Source: Sulfitobacter delicatus
Lineage (GTDB): Bacteria; Pseudomonadota; Alphaproteobacteria; Rhodobacterales; Rhodobacteraceae
Reading direction: 5' to 3'
Assembly: GCF_900102535.1 (NCBI RefSeq)
Contig: NZ_FNBP01000001.1
Coordinates: 124,001 to 188,000 of the forward strand
DNA: 64,000 nucleotides
A program made the position numbers and the translations under genes. Positions 9,700-17,440 of the stretch are shown here, piece by piece. Every line of letters starts with the position of its first letter. Positions within the stretch are counted from its first letter, which is position 1. Under the pieces are notes generated by a model. It saw only the letters and a program-made list of their open reading frames with translations. It had not been told where the DNA came from and searched no databases.

Positions 9700-10200
9700 T
9701 TAGTTTGAAACGCTTTGCAGATAGGCAATCACGTCCGCGCGGTCTTCGACCTTGCGCAGGCCCGCGAAGCCCATTGTTGTGCCGGGCGCGTAGCCCTTGG
9801 GGCTCTGCAGGAAGGCGCTGAGTTCTTCCGGGGTCCAAGCACCATCGATCGAGGACAGCGCGCCGGAGTAGCCAAAGCCATCAACTGCTGCGATGTCGCG
9901 GCCAACCACACCGTCGAGGTGCGGGCCGGTGGCGTTGGTGCCGTCGACCTTGTGGCAAGCGGCGCATTTGCGGAAAACTTTGGAGCCGCTGTCGGCATCG
10001 GCTTCGGCCATGATGGCTTCGAAATCAACTTCTTCAGCGCCTTCGTCACCGCCGGCATCAGCCACTTCGATGACATAGGATGGCTCGCCATGCGCGTCGG
10101 CGTGGTAAATCTCTTCACCCGCCCATTTGCCCAGCAGAAGTACCAACCAGGCGCCAAACACGCCGGCTGCGATTTTGGTCAGGGTCATTGTATCGAACAT
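9700..10200 (-). CDS. membrane-anchored class I cytochrome c (cytochrome cy / c552 type)
   Basis: An electron carrier between the bc1 complex and terminal oxidases. Its 166 residues show an uncleaved N-terminal membrane anchor (about residues 8-25), an acidic flexible linker (about 40-70) and a class I haem domain. The haem-binding CAACH is at residues 79-83 and the axial Met is probably in 'GTTMGFAG'. This arrangement matches cytochrome cy/CycM of Rhodobacter and Paracoccus. It is divergent from pheA, with a perfect palindrome between the two genes. Its own terminator follows, so it is monocistronic. Confidence 0.9.
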   Translation of the reverse strand: MFDTMTLTKIAAGVFGAWLVLLLGKWAGEEIYHADAHGEPSYVIEVADAGGDEGAEEVDFEAIMAEADADSGSKVFRKCAACHKVDGTNATGPHLDGVVGRDIAAVDGFGYSGALSSIDGAWTPEELSAFLQSPKGYAPGTTMGFAGLRKVEDRADVIAYLQSVSN

Positions 10201-10228
10201 GCGTCAGGGTCCATCACTTGGTATTGGC

Positions 10229-10247
10229 ACCATGGCCGGGCCATGGT
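10229..10247. promoter_or_regulatory. 19-base perfect palindrome between the cytochrome c gene and pheA
   Basis: ACCATGGCC, one central G, then GGCCATGGT, followed by a run of five T on the plus strand. It lies 29 bases upstream of the cytochrome start and about 110 upstream of pheA. No plus-strand gene ends here, so an operator or a 5'-leader hairpin is more likely than a terminator. The binding factor is unknown. Confidence 0.4.
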
Positions 10248-10354
10248 TTTTGGCGTCGTTGCAGGCGTATCTATTGCTTTCCCTTGGCGCAGGCAAGGTG
10301 TAGTTACCGCGACCAATTGACCAACTCCGCACCGTTGCTTTCAGGATGCTGCCC

Positions 10355-11212
10355 ATGACCTCCCAGACCACCCCGCGCATCGCCTTCCAAGGAGCGCTTG
10401 GCGCCTATAGTCACGAAGCCTGCCTGCAAGCCGCGCCCGACATGGAGCCGGTGCCCTGCCAGTCTTTCGAAGGGGTGATCCGCGCCGTGCGCGAGGGGCG
10501 TGCTGATTTGGCGATGCTGCCGGTGGAGAACACGACCTATGGCCGGGTGGCCGATATTCACCGTCTGCTGCCGGAAAGCGGGCTGCATATCATTGGGGAA
10601 GCTTTCGTGCGGGTGCGCATCGCACTGATGGCACGCCCGGGCGCAGCGCTGTCTGACATTAAACACGTGCGTGCGCATCTGGTGCTGCTGCCGCAGGCGC
10701 GTAGTTTCTTACAAAAACACAGCATCACCTCAGAACCGGCCGCCGACTCAGCCGGGGCGGCTGCGGAACTCGCCGCGTCGGGCAACTTGTCTGACGGCGT
10801 ATTGGCGAGCGAAGTGGCAGCCGAAATTCACGGGCTCGACGTATTAGCCCGGGATATTGAGGATTTGGACCACAACACCACGCGCTTTCTGCTGATGGCG
10901 CAGGAGATTGACCTTACCCGCCGCGCCGAGCGGATGCTGACGACCTTTGTTTTTGAGGTGCGCAACATCCCTGCCGCGCTTTACAAGGCGATGGGTGGTT
11001 TCGCGACGAATGGCGTCAACATGACCAAGCTGGAAAGCTATATGGTCGGCGGGTCGTTCACCGCGACGCAGTTCTACGCAGACATCGAGGGCCATCCGGA
11101 AGACCCGGCGGTAAAACGCGCGCTCGATGAGTTGGGGTATTTCACCAATATGCTGGAGATCCTCGGCGTCTACCCCGCCCACCCGGACCGGGGCGATCCG
11201 TCAGGGATGTGA
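10355..11212 (+). CDS. pheA: prephenate dehydratase
   Basis: Converts prephenate to phenylpyruvate for phenylalanine synthesis. The 285 residues begin with the catalytic domain ('RIAFQGALGAYSHEA', 'MLPVENTTYGRV', and the hallmark 'NTTRFLLM' near residue 178). An ACT regulatory domain follows (from about 195), with 'LESYMVGG' in place of the usual ESRP and 'GVNMTKL' nearby, which suggests feedback inhibition by phenylalanine. I favour the ATG at 10355, which has CAGGA eight bases upstream. The ATG at 10346 abuts that site. It is a monofunctional enzyme without a chorismate mutase domain. Confidence 0.92.
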   Translation: MTSQTTPRIAFQGALGAYSHEACLQAAPDMEPVPCQSFEGVIRAVREGRADLAMLPVENTTYGRVADIHRLLPESGLHIIGEAFVRVRIALMARPGAALSDIKHVRAHLVLLPQARSFLQKHSITSEPAADSAGAAAELAASGNLSDGVLASEVAAEIHGLDVLARDIEDLDHNTTRFLLMAQEIDLTRRAERMLTTFVFEVRNIPAALYKAMGGFATNGVNMTKLESYMVGGSFTATQFYADIEGHPEDPAVKRALDELGYFTNMLEILGVYPAHPDRGDPSGM

Positions 11213-11231
11213 CAGGGCAGCCCTGAGGGTG

Positions 11232-11705
11232 TCAGGCTTGAACGCTGCGCGCGTGGCGTTCTTCCATGCCGCGGGCGTATTCGGAAACGCGCTGTTTGTA
11301 TTTCTTGGTCAATGTGGTCTTGGCCAATTTCAACGATTGCACCCATAGCCGGGCCGAAAGGTTCAGCGGCTTGATCTCTAGCGCGACAAGCACCCGCGTA
11401 CGGTTGCGCGACAGCGCCATTAACTCAAAAGACATCTGTGCCGCCAGACCTGAAGAAAGACTGTCGAGAACCATCTCTTCGGGGCGGTCAAATGTCACCA
11501 TTTCAACCGTCAGTTCCCGCTTTTTGCCGCGCAGAGGAAAGACCGCTTTCCATGTCATGCCCACACCGGGCTGATGCAGGTTATCGACGCGCTGCACCTC
11601 TGCCCCGCGCCGCATGGCGGAACGCTCAAAGCTCTCAAAGTCGCACAACATGTTGAAGACTGCCTCAATCGGCGCTTCGATGTCTTCCTTGGTGGAGAAT
11701 TTCAT
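11232..11705 (-). CDS. SRPBCC family (START-like) protein
   Basis: A 157-residue protein starting 'MKFSTKEDIEAPIEAVFNML', the usual opening of the SRPBCC hydrophobic-pocket fold. It is conserved in Rhodobacterales, and its function is not known to me. The longer open frame upstream to 11885 overlaps the nudC 3' end and looks non-coding. It converges with pheA. No signal peptide is seen. Confidence 0.8.
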   Translation of the reverse strand: MKFSTKEDIEAPIEAVFNMLCDFESFERSAMRRGAEVQRVDNLHQPGVGMTWKAVFPLRGKKRELTVEMVTFDRPEEMVLDSLSSGLAAQMSFELMALSRNRTRVLVALEIKPLNLSARLWVQSLKLAKTTLTKKYKQRVSEYARGMEERHARSVQA

Positions 11706-11761
11706 CCTGTCCGTTCCAATTCTTCTGCTCGCCGTCTTCCCTATCGTTATGTCAGGGTACG

Positions 11762-12730
11762 TTAAAGCAATGTATCCGCAAGCCAGTTTTCCAGCAAGAA
11801 ATGTGCAATCGCCCCGCGCCGTGCGGGCAGCAGGCGGGGATGGGTACCGGCAAAGACGTCCATCATCTCTTCGCGGCTGATCCAAAGCGCGTCATCGATC
11901 TCCACCGGGTCGATCGTCAGATCCCGGCTCAGCGCCTCGCCCGCACAACCGAGCATCAGCGACGCCGGAAAAGGCCAAGGTTGGCTGGACAGATAGCGCA
12001 CAGCACCTACCTCTACACCCGCCTCCTCGAAGACTTCGCGGCGCACGGCGGCCTCCATCGTCTCGCCCGGTTCGACAAAGCCCGCGAGCAGTGAATACAT
12101 GCCCTCCGGCCAGCCGGGGGAGCGCCCCATCAACACTGAGTTGCCGTGGGTGATCAACATGATGACCACAGGATCGGTGCGGGGGAAATGGGGCGCTCCG
12201 CAGGCCGGGCATTGCCGTTGCCAGCCACCTTGGGTGACTTCGCTGACCTCACCGCAGCGCGCGCAATGTCCGTGCGTCTCGTGCCAACCGAGGATCGCCT
12301 TACCGCTGGCCGCCAGTTCCGCGTCGCGGGGGGAGAGCCACGTCATCACCCGGCGCAATTCGGCGAAAGCCATGTCATCGCCAAGCAGCGGATGGCGCTG
12401 TTCGCTCGGGTCGAGGAAGGCGCCGAGCTGACCTTGGTCCAGCCCTTCGGGCGCCCAGTTTGACAGATCAACTGCGAAACGCGCCGCGCCATCCTCGCGG
12501 CCCAGCAGAATCGGTGTGCCGCGGGCCTCTGCCAGCGCGGGGTGGTCCATCGGCAGCCTTGCAAGAGCCGCCGGACGTTCGGGCCGGATAAGCGGCTTGC
12601 CACGCCAGAAGACGATGGCGCGGGCGGCTGGGTCCGCCTGCAATGCTGCGAGCGCTGCGGCATCGCCACGCACTTCACCTGCGCGGTCGAGGGCTGACCC
12701 TCCGAATGTAACCGTTTCTGCATGGCGCAT
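11762..12730 (-). CDS. nudC: NADH pyrophosphatase (NudC-type Nudix hydrolase)
   Basis: Hydrolyses NAD(H) to NMN(H) and AMP, and may decap NAD-capped RNA. The 322 residues have an N-terminal NudC domain, a four-cysteine zinc ribbon ('CARCGEV...RQCPACG') and the Nudix box 'GFVEPGETMEAAVRREVFEE', followed by the NADH-specific 'SQPWPFPASLM'. The start is set at ATG 12730 behind AAGGAG. The open frame upstream to 12868 has no ribosome-binding site. Confidence 0.9.
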   Translation of the reverse strand: MRHAETVTFGGSALDRAGEVRGDAAALAALQADPAARAIVFWRGKPLIRPERPAALARLPMDHPALAEARGTPILLGREDGAARFAVDLSNWAPEGLDQGQLGAFLDPSEQRHPLLGDDMAFAELRRVMTWLSPRDAELAASGKAILGWHETHGHCARCGEVSEVTQGGWQRQCPACGAPHFPRTDPVVIMLITHGNSVLMGRSPGWPEGMYSLLAGFVEPGETMEAAVRREVFEEAGVEVGAVRYLSSQPWPFPASLMLGCAGEALSRDLTIDPVEIDDALWISREEMMDVFAGTHPRLLPARRGAIAHFLLENWLADTLL

Positions 12731-12846
12731 GATGGATCCGCTCCTTATTGCGGCCAACCCGCTCGGGCAAGCCTTGCCATGGCCGCACGGCCTTCGCAAC
12801 GTTTTGCGCAGACATAAGCCTGTCACGGCGCGCGTATTTCTGGTGG

Positions 12847-12875
12847 TTGCACTTTGGCCAGAGCCCACCTATATG
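12847..12875 (+). promoter_or_regulatory. sigma-70-type promoter of the SRP RNA gene
   Basis: -35 TTGCAC at 12847-12852 and -10 TATATG at 12870-12875 with a 17-base spacer, placing the transcript start at about 12881, at the 5' side of the SRP RNA helix. Confidence 0.6.
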
Positions 12876-12980
12876 GGGCTTGAGAGGTTGGTGCGGGCAG
12901 GCGCCTCGCCAACCCGGTCAGATCCGGAAGGAAGCAGCCGTAACGAGCCCCGCTTGGGTCGTTATCAGCCTCTCACCCAA
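12876..12980 (+). ncRNA. ffs: signal recognition particle RNA (4.5S, small bacterial type)
   Basis: The domain IV signature is complete and exact: GGTCAGATCCGGAAGGAAGC followed by AGCCGTAACGA, which forms the Ffh-binding asymmetric loop and GGAA tetraloop region. The outer helix pairs GAGAGG (about 12882) with CCTCTC (about 12969). Ends are approximate. A good promoter lies directly upstream, and a hairpin follows immediately. Confidence 0.92.
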
Positions 12981-13038
12981 GCACTATTGCAAAGCAATAG
13001 TGCGCGCCCCGGCAGTCGTTTCGATGAAACGATGAGAG
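12981..13038 (+). other. tandem stem-loop element directly after the SRP RNA (copy 1)
   Basis: Hairpin 1 is a 10-bp perfect stem, GCACTATTGC / GCAATAGTGC, with loop AAA (12981-13003). After a GC-rich spacer comes hairpin 2, TCGTTTC / GAAACGA with loop GAT (13016-13032), and then TGAGAG. A second element of the same design lies at 57268-57323 behind the displaced 3' end of tRNA-Ala. There are no T-runs, so these are not classical terminators. A role in 3' processing, stability or termination is inference. Confidence 0.55.
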
Positions 13039-13109
13039 GGGGGGGTCCTCTCCAGCCATTCGCCGACTTTCAGAAAAGTCTCGCCCGTCGGCACCACGGG
13101 CATCGTCCT

Positions 13110-13132
13110 CCCTCCCCCCGGAGGGCGATTTT
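13110..13132 (+). terminator. possible terminator downstream of the SRP RNA region
   Basis: Six-bp stem CCCTCC / GGAGGG with loop CCCC, followed by CGATTTT. It could end a longer SRP RNA transcript or a separate small RNA covering about 13000-13132. The 250 bases between the SRP RNA and the peptidase gene hold no supported protein gene. Confidence 0.4.
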
Positions 13133-13231
13133 GCTACGTATCACGTGCTAGCCACGTCAGCGCCTCTTGTGCCAGCCCAGCCTATTGCGCCCTTTTGATC
13201 GCCCCCCAGGGAGGGCGCTGCCCTGACCGCC

Positions 13232-14065
13232 TTACAGCCGCTCCGCTTCAAACGTATCACAAGCAGCCACCTCCCCCGTCTCGAACCCGCGCTCAAACCA
13301 CCGCGCGCGCTGCTCAGACGTCCCATGTGTAAAAGTATGCGGCTGCGGCACCTGCCCCGCCTGTCGCTGCAAATGATCGTCGCCAATCATCCGCGCCGCG
13401 TTCAGCGCTTCTTGCAGATCGCCCTTCTCCATCAGCCCTTCGACATTCGACGCCCAAATCCCGGAAAAACAATCCGCCATCAACTCCAACCGCACCGTCA
13501 GCGCATTCGCCTCAACCTCCGAGGACTGCTGCCGCATCCGGCTCACCTGCGGCAAGACGCCGATCTCATTCTGCACGTGGTGCGCAACCTCATGCGCAAT
13601 CACATAGGCCGCGGCGAAATCGCCCCCGGCCCCCAGTCGCTGGTCCATCGTGCGAAAGAATGCGACGTCGAGATAGGCCATCCGATCCGCCGGGCAGTAA
13701 AACGGCCCCGTCGCACCCGAAGCCCCGCCACAGGCGCTCTGGGTCAAACTGTCAAAGACCACCATCTTCGGCGGTGTATAGGTCTCGCCCAATTGCTCTT
13801 GAAAAACGCGAGTCCAAACCTGCTCGGTGGTGGTGAGCACACGGGCGGCGAAATCAACCTGCGGGTCTTCATTCTCGGACAACGGTCGCGACTGCTGCAC
13901 CTGACCGCCGCCCTGCCCAGTCAGCAGCGGGCTGACATCGACCCCGGTGAAATACCCGATCGCCATGACGGCCAGCACACCGACAAGCCCCAAGCCGCCT
14001 GCCTTGCCCGCACCGCCACTGCGCCGAATGATATTCTTGCTCCGTCCGATCCCCCGCAACCGCAT
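13232..14065 (-). CDS. neutral zinc metallopeptidase (YpfJ family)
   Basis: A 277-residue membrane-anchored protein of the putative neutral zinc metallopeptidase family (PF04228). The N-terminus has one transmembrane segment ('GGLGLVGVLAVMAIGYFTG', about residues 23-41). The catalytic zinc motif is HEVAH in 'VIAHEVAHHVQNEIG', and the family-specific 'LMADCFSGIWA' follows. The C-terminal 'TFTHGTSEQRARWFERGFET' is also diagnostic. Its substrate is unknown. Confidence 0.88.
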   Translation of the reverse strand: MRLRGIGRSKNIIRRSGGAGKAGGLGLVGVLAVMAIGYFTGVDVSPLLTGQGGGQVQQSRPLSENEDPQVDFAARVLTTTEQVWTRVFQEQLGETYTPPKMVVFDSLTQSACGGASGATGPFYCPADRMAYLDVAFFRTMDQRLGAGGDFAAAYVIAHEVAHHVQNEIGVLPQVSRMRQQSSEVEANALTVRLELMADCFSGIWASNVEGLMEKGDLQEALNAARMIGDDHLQRQAGQVPQPHTFTHGTSEQRARWFERGFETGEVAACDTFEAERL

Positions 14066-14128
14066 CCGCCGTCTCCCGCCATGTCATAGATTATTGCCAT
14101 ATGAACGCGCAGGCCGCTAAATGGTTCA

Positions 14129-14491
14129 ATGAGCGATAAAAATGACCTTGCCGAAGACCGCACCGATTGGGCCGAGGACCGCACGATCCTCGCCAATGAA
14201 CGCACCTTTGCGGGCTGGATGCGCACCGGCATGGCCGCCGTTGCCGTAGCCATCGGGCTGCGCGCCGTGTTTCGCGAGTTCGAGCCGACATGGGTGGCCA
14301 AGGCGGTCTCGTCGGTCTTCATCGCCGCCGCGCTCTATGTCTATTGGGCGGCACAGGCCTCCGCCGCTGACACCCAGAAGCGGTTGAGCGACCATCACGC
14401 CAATGCCCAGCCCAATGGGCGGTTAAAAACCTTGGCCATCATCCTCGCTGTCGCTTCTGCCGGGGTGGGCGTGATCCTCTGGATGCTTTGA
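14129..14491 (+). CDS. DUF202 / YidH family membrane protein
   Basis: A 120-residue inner-membrane protein. The conserved DUF202 opening 'LANERTFAGWMRTGMA' precedes the first helix, and two more hydrophobic helices follow ('VAKAVSSVFIAAALYVYWAA' and the C-terminal 'LAIILAVASAGVGVILWML'). The function of the family is not established. It is divergent from the zinc peptidase and upstream of dnaX. Confidence 0.85.
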   Translation: MSDKNDLAEDRTDWAEDRTILANERTFAGWMRTGMAAVAVAIGLRAVFREFEPTWVAKAVSSVFIAAALYVYWAAQASAADTQKRLSDHHANAQPNGRLKTLAIILAVASAGVGVILWML

Positions 14492-14569
14492 GCGCGCGCC
14501 CAAGCCCGGTGGACGCCACGGCCCGGAGCGCTTAGTTTGCAGCCTTAACCGAATCCGATCTGGGGCATC

Positions 14570-16318
14570 ATGACAGATACATCCGCCTACCGCGTGCTGG
14601 CCCGCAAATACCGGCCCGAGACCTTTGCCGATCTTGTCGGCCAAGACGCCATGGTGCGCACCCTAAAGAACGCATTCGCCGCCGACCGGATCGCGCAGGC
14701 CTTTGTGATGACGGGCATTCGCGGCACCGGCAAAACGACCACGGCGCGGATCATCGCTAAGGGGATGAACTGCATCGGTCCAGACGGCAACGGCGGGCCG
14801 ACGACTGACCCTTGCGGCGTTTGTGAGCATTGCACCGCGATCATGGAAGGCCGCCATGTCGATGTGATGGAGATGGACGCCGCCTCGAACACCGGCGTCG
14901 CCAACATCCGCGAGATCATCGATTCGGTGCACTACCGCGCGGCCTCGGCCCGTTACAAAGTCTATATCATCGACGAAGTGCACATGCTCTCAACCGGCGC
15001 GTTCAACGCGCTGCTAAAGACGCTCGAAGAGCCACCGGAACACGTCAAATTCATCTTTGCCACGACCGAGATCCGCAAGGTGCCGGTGACGGTGCTCTCG
15101 CGTTGCCAGCGGTTTGATCTGCGACGGATCGAGCCCGAAGTGATGATCGCCCTGCTGCGCAAGATCGCGACGTCAGAGAACGCTGAGATCACCGACGACG
15201 CACTCGCCCTCATCACCCGCGCCGCCGAAGGTTCGGCCCGCGACGCGACCTCGCTGTTGGATCAGGCCATCAGCCATGGGGCAGGCGAGACCGGCGCCGA
15301 ACAGGTGCGCGCCATGCTGGGTCTGGCCGACCGGGGCCGGGTGTTGGATCTGTTCGATATGGTATTGCGCGGCGATGCGGGCGCTGCTCTGACCGAACTC
15401 TCGGCACAATATGCCGATGGGGCCGACCCGATGGCCGTGCTGCGCGATTTGGCGGAGATCACCCATTGGGTCTCGGTCGTGAAGATCACCCCCGACGCCG
15501 CCGAAGACCCCACCATCGCCCCCGAAGAACGCGCCCGCGGCCAGCAGATGGCCGAGACGCTGCCGATGCGGGTGCTGACGCGCCTGTGGCAGATGCTGCT
15601 CAAGGCACTGGATGAGGTCGCCGCCGCGCCCAATGCGATGATGGCCGCCGAAATGGCCGTGATCCGCCTCACGCATGTCGCCGACCTGCCCTCGCCAGAA
15701 GAACTGGTGCGCAAACTGCAAAACAGCTCGCCACCCCCTGCCCCTGTCGGTGGCGGCGGCAACGGTGCCGCGCAGGGCAACCCCGGCGCGCAGGCGGTGC
15801 ATCAGGCGCAACAGCGCATGGCCTCCAACCCCGGCCCGCAGGGTCAGACCACGGCACTGGCGCAAGACCTCGATGCAGCGCTGGCCCGTTTCCCGACGTT
15901 TGAACATGTGGTCGAACTGATCCGCGTAAACCGCGACGTGAAACTGCTGGTCGAGGTCGAAACCTGTGTCCAACTTGCCGCCTATCAGCCGGGCCGGATC
16001 GAATTTGTCCCCACCGACGACGCGCCCCGCGATCTGGCGCAGCGCTTGGGCCAAAAGTTGCAACTCTGGACCGGCAACCGCTGGGCGGTCTCGCTGGTCA
16101 ACGAAGGCGGCGCCGAGACCATCGCACAAATCCGCGATGCTCGCGAACTGGCGCTCAAGGCCAAGGCCAAAGACCACCCGATGATGCAGGCCGTGCTGGC
16201 GCAATTCCCCAAGGCCCGGATCACCGCGATCCGCACGCCCGAAGACATCGCCGCCGCCGCCACCGCCGAAGCGCTGCCGGAGGTCGAAGACGAATGGGAT
16301 CCGTTCGAGGACGGTTGA
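14570..16318 (+). CDS. dnaX: DNA polymerase III subunit gamma/tau
   Basis: The clamp-loader ATPase subunit, 582 residues. The N-terminus 'YRVLARKYRPETFADLVGQ' is diagnostic. Walker A is 'GIRGTGKTTTARI', and the zinc module 'CIGPDGNGGPTTDPCGVCEHC' follows at about residues 64-84. Walker B is in 'VYIIDEVHML', and an SRC motif is in 'VLSRCQRF'. A Pro/Gly/Gln-rich linker (about 385-425) leads to a tau-like C-terminal domain. I saw no A-rich slippery heptamer, so there is no sign of a programmed frameshift. It heads the conserved dnaX-ybaB-recR order. Confidence 0.95.
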   Translation: MTDTSAYRVLARKYRPETFADLVGQDAMVRTLKNAFAADRIAQAFVMTGIRGTGKTTTARIIAKGMNCIGPDGNGGPTTDPCGVCEHCTAIMEGRHVDVMEMDAASNTGVANIREIIDSVHYRAASARYKVYIIDEVHMLSTGAFNALLKTLEEPPEHVKFIFATTEIRKVPVTVLSRCQRFDLRRIEPEVMIALLRKIATSENAEITDDALALITRAAEGSARDATSLLDQAISHGAGETGAEQVRAMLGLADRGRVLDLFDMVLRGDAGAALTELSAQYADGADPMAVLRDLAEITHWVSVVKITPDAAEDPTIAPEERARGQQMAETLPMRVLTRLWQMLLKALDEVAAAPNAMMAAEMAVIRLTHVADLPSPEELVRKLQNSSPPPAPVGGGGNGAAQGNPGAQAVHQAQQRMASNPGPQGQTTALAQDLDAALARFPTFEHVVELIRVNRDVKLLVEVETCVQLAAYQPGRIEFVPTDDAPRDLAQRLGQKLQLWTGNRWAVSLVNEGGAETIAQIRDARELALKAKAKDHPMMQAVLAQFPKARITAIRTPEDIAAAATAEALPEVEDEWDPFEDG

Positions 16319-16370
16319 TCCCTGCCCCCGCACGCCACATATAAACGACAACACAACAAGGAGACCCCAA

Positions 16371-16715
16371 ATGCTCAAGGGATTAGGCGGCCTCGGCGAT
16401 ATGGCCGGGATGATGAAAAAAGCGCAGGAAATGCAAGGCAAGATGGCCGAACTGCAAGAGGAGATGCACAACATCACCGTTGAGGGTGAATCCGGTGCGG
16501 GCCTCGTGAAAGCGACCTGTAGCGCCAAGGGTGAGTTGAAAGGCCTCGATATCGACCCGTCGATCTTTAACAAGGACGAAAAAGAGGTGGTCGAAGACCT
16601 GATCCTCGCCGCCATCAAAGACGCCCAGAGCAAAGCCTCGGATCGTGCGCAAGCCGAGATGAGCAAGCTGACCGAAGGCATGGGCCTGCCCGCAGGTATG
16701 AAACTGCCCTTCTAA
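16371..16715 (+). CDS. YbaB/EbfC family nucleoid-associated protein
   Basis: A small DNA-binding protein of 114 residues. The family core is clear: 'AQEMQGKMAELQEEMHNITV' forms the first long helix, followed by 'GLDIDPSIFNKDEKEVVEDL' and the C-terminal helix with 'ALKDAQSK'-like residues. It lies 52 bases after dnaX behind an AAGGAG site and before recR, the usual arrangement. Confidence 0.93.
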   Translation: MLKGLGGLGDMAGMMKKAQEMQGKMAELQEEMHNITVEGESGAGLVKATCSAKGELKGLDIDPSIFNKDEKEVVEDLILAAIKDAQSKASDRAQAEMSKLTEGMGLPAGMKLPF

Positions 16716-16721
16716 ACGGTT

Positions 16722-16737
16722 GGGGCGGAAACGCCCC
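16722..16737 (+). terminator. small hairpin between ybaB and recR
   Basis: GGGGCG / CGCCCC with a GAAA tetraloop, followed after a C-rich stretch by TTTTT. The stem is short and the T-run is displaced by about ten bases, so it may only attenuate read-through into recR or protect the ybaB mRNA end. Confidence 0.4.
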
Positions 16738-16769
16738 TCCCCTTCCTTTTTCCCCACAGGTGCCCCGCC

Positions 16770-17363
16770 TTGAGCTCAACCCGCGACATTGACGCCCTGA
16801 TCGAGCTGATGGCGAAACTGCCCGGCCTCGGCCCCCGCTCGGCCCGGCGCGCGGTGCTGCACCTGATCCGCAAGCGGGCGCTGCTGCTCACCCCTCTGTC
16901 AGATCTGATGCAAACCGTCGCCGTCACGGCGCGGGAATGTCTGAACTGCGGCAACGTCGGCACGGCTGACGTTTGCGATATCTGCACATCGGAGAAACGC
17001 GCCAACGGTGAGCTTTGCGTGGTCGAAGATGTGGCCGACCTCTGGGCCATGGAACGCTCGGGCGTGTTCAAGGGGCGCTATCATGTGCTGGGCGGGACAC
17101 TGTCTGCGCTCGATGCCATCGGCCCGCAGGAATTGCGCATCCCGAGATTGGTGGACCGGATCGATACCGAAAGCGTGACGGAAGTGATCCTCGCGCTCAA
17201 CGCCACGATCGACGGACAAACCACCGCACATTACATCGCGGACCAACTGGAAGGCCGCGTTCGGCTCACATCGCTCGCGCAGGGCGTTCCGATTGGCGGT
17301 GAGTTGGATTACCTCGACGATGGCACGATCACCGCCGCGATGCACGCGCGCAAGTCGCTTTAA
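16770..17363 (+). CDS. recR: recombination protein RecR
   Basis: Works with RecF/RecO at gapped DNA. The 197 residues show the helix-hairpin-helix ('[17 protein letters not shown]'), a four-cysteine zinc finger ('[16 protein letters not shown]') and a Toprim domain ('[16 protein letters not shown]...YHVLGG'). The start is a TTG at 16770: the family N-terminus '[20 protein letters not shown]' begins exactly there and no ATG or GTG fits. Its partner recO lies at 60.6 kb in this window. Confidence 0.93.
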   Translation: MSSTRDIDALIELMAKLPGLGPRSARRAVLHLIRKRALLLTPLSDLMQTVAVTARECLNCGNVGTADVCDICTSEKRANGELCVVEDVADLWAMERSGVFKGRYHVLGGTLSALDAIGPQELRIPRLVDRIDTESVTEVILALNATIDGQTTAHYIADQLEGRVRLTSLAQGVPIGGELDYLDDGTITAAMHARKSL

Positions 17364-17382
17364 GCCACCCCGGAATCAAAGC

Positions 17383-17418
17383 GGGCCGCCTGCTCCTCCC
17401 AAAGCTGGCGGCCCTTTT
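17383..17418 (+). terminator. terminator after recR (possibly bidirectional)
   Basis: Eight-bp stem GGGCCGCC / GGCGGCCC followed by TTTT. An outer pair (CCCCGGAA before, TTCCGGGG after) can extend the structure. It lies between the converging recR and decarboxylase genes and could serve both. Confidence 0.75.
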
Positions 17419-17440
17419 CCGGGGCGACGCTAATCGGCTC

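Noticed and set aside
11706-11885. N-terminal extension of the SRPBCC protein
   Set aside because: The extension has no family match and overlaps the nudC 3' end; the ATG at 11705 begins the conserved fold.
14570-16318. Programmed frameshift in dnaX
   Set aside because: I looked for a run of A residues as in enterobacterial dnaX and saw none; the full-length product is encoded in one frame.
15173-16681. 502-residue open frame opposite dnaX
   Set aside because: Antisense shadow of dnaX and ybaB with no recognisable family.
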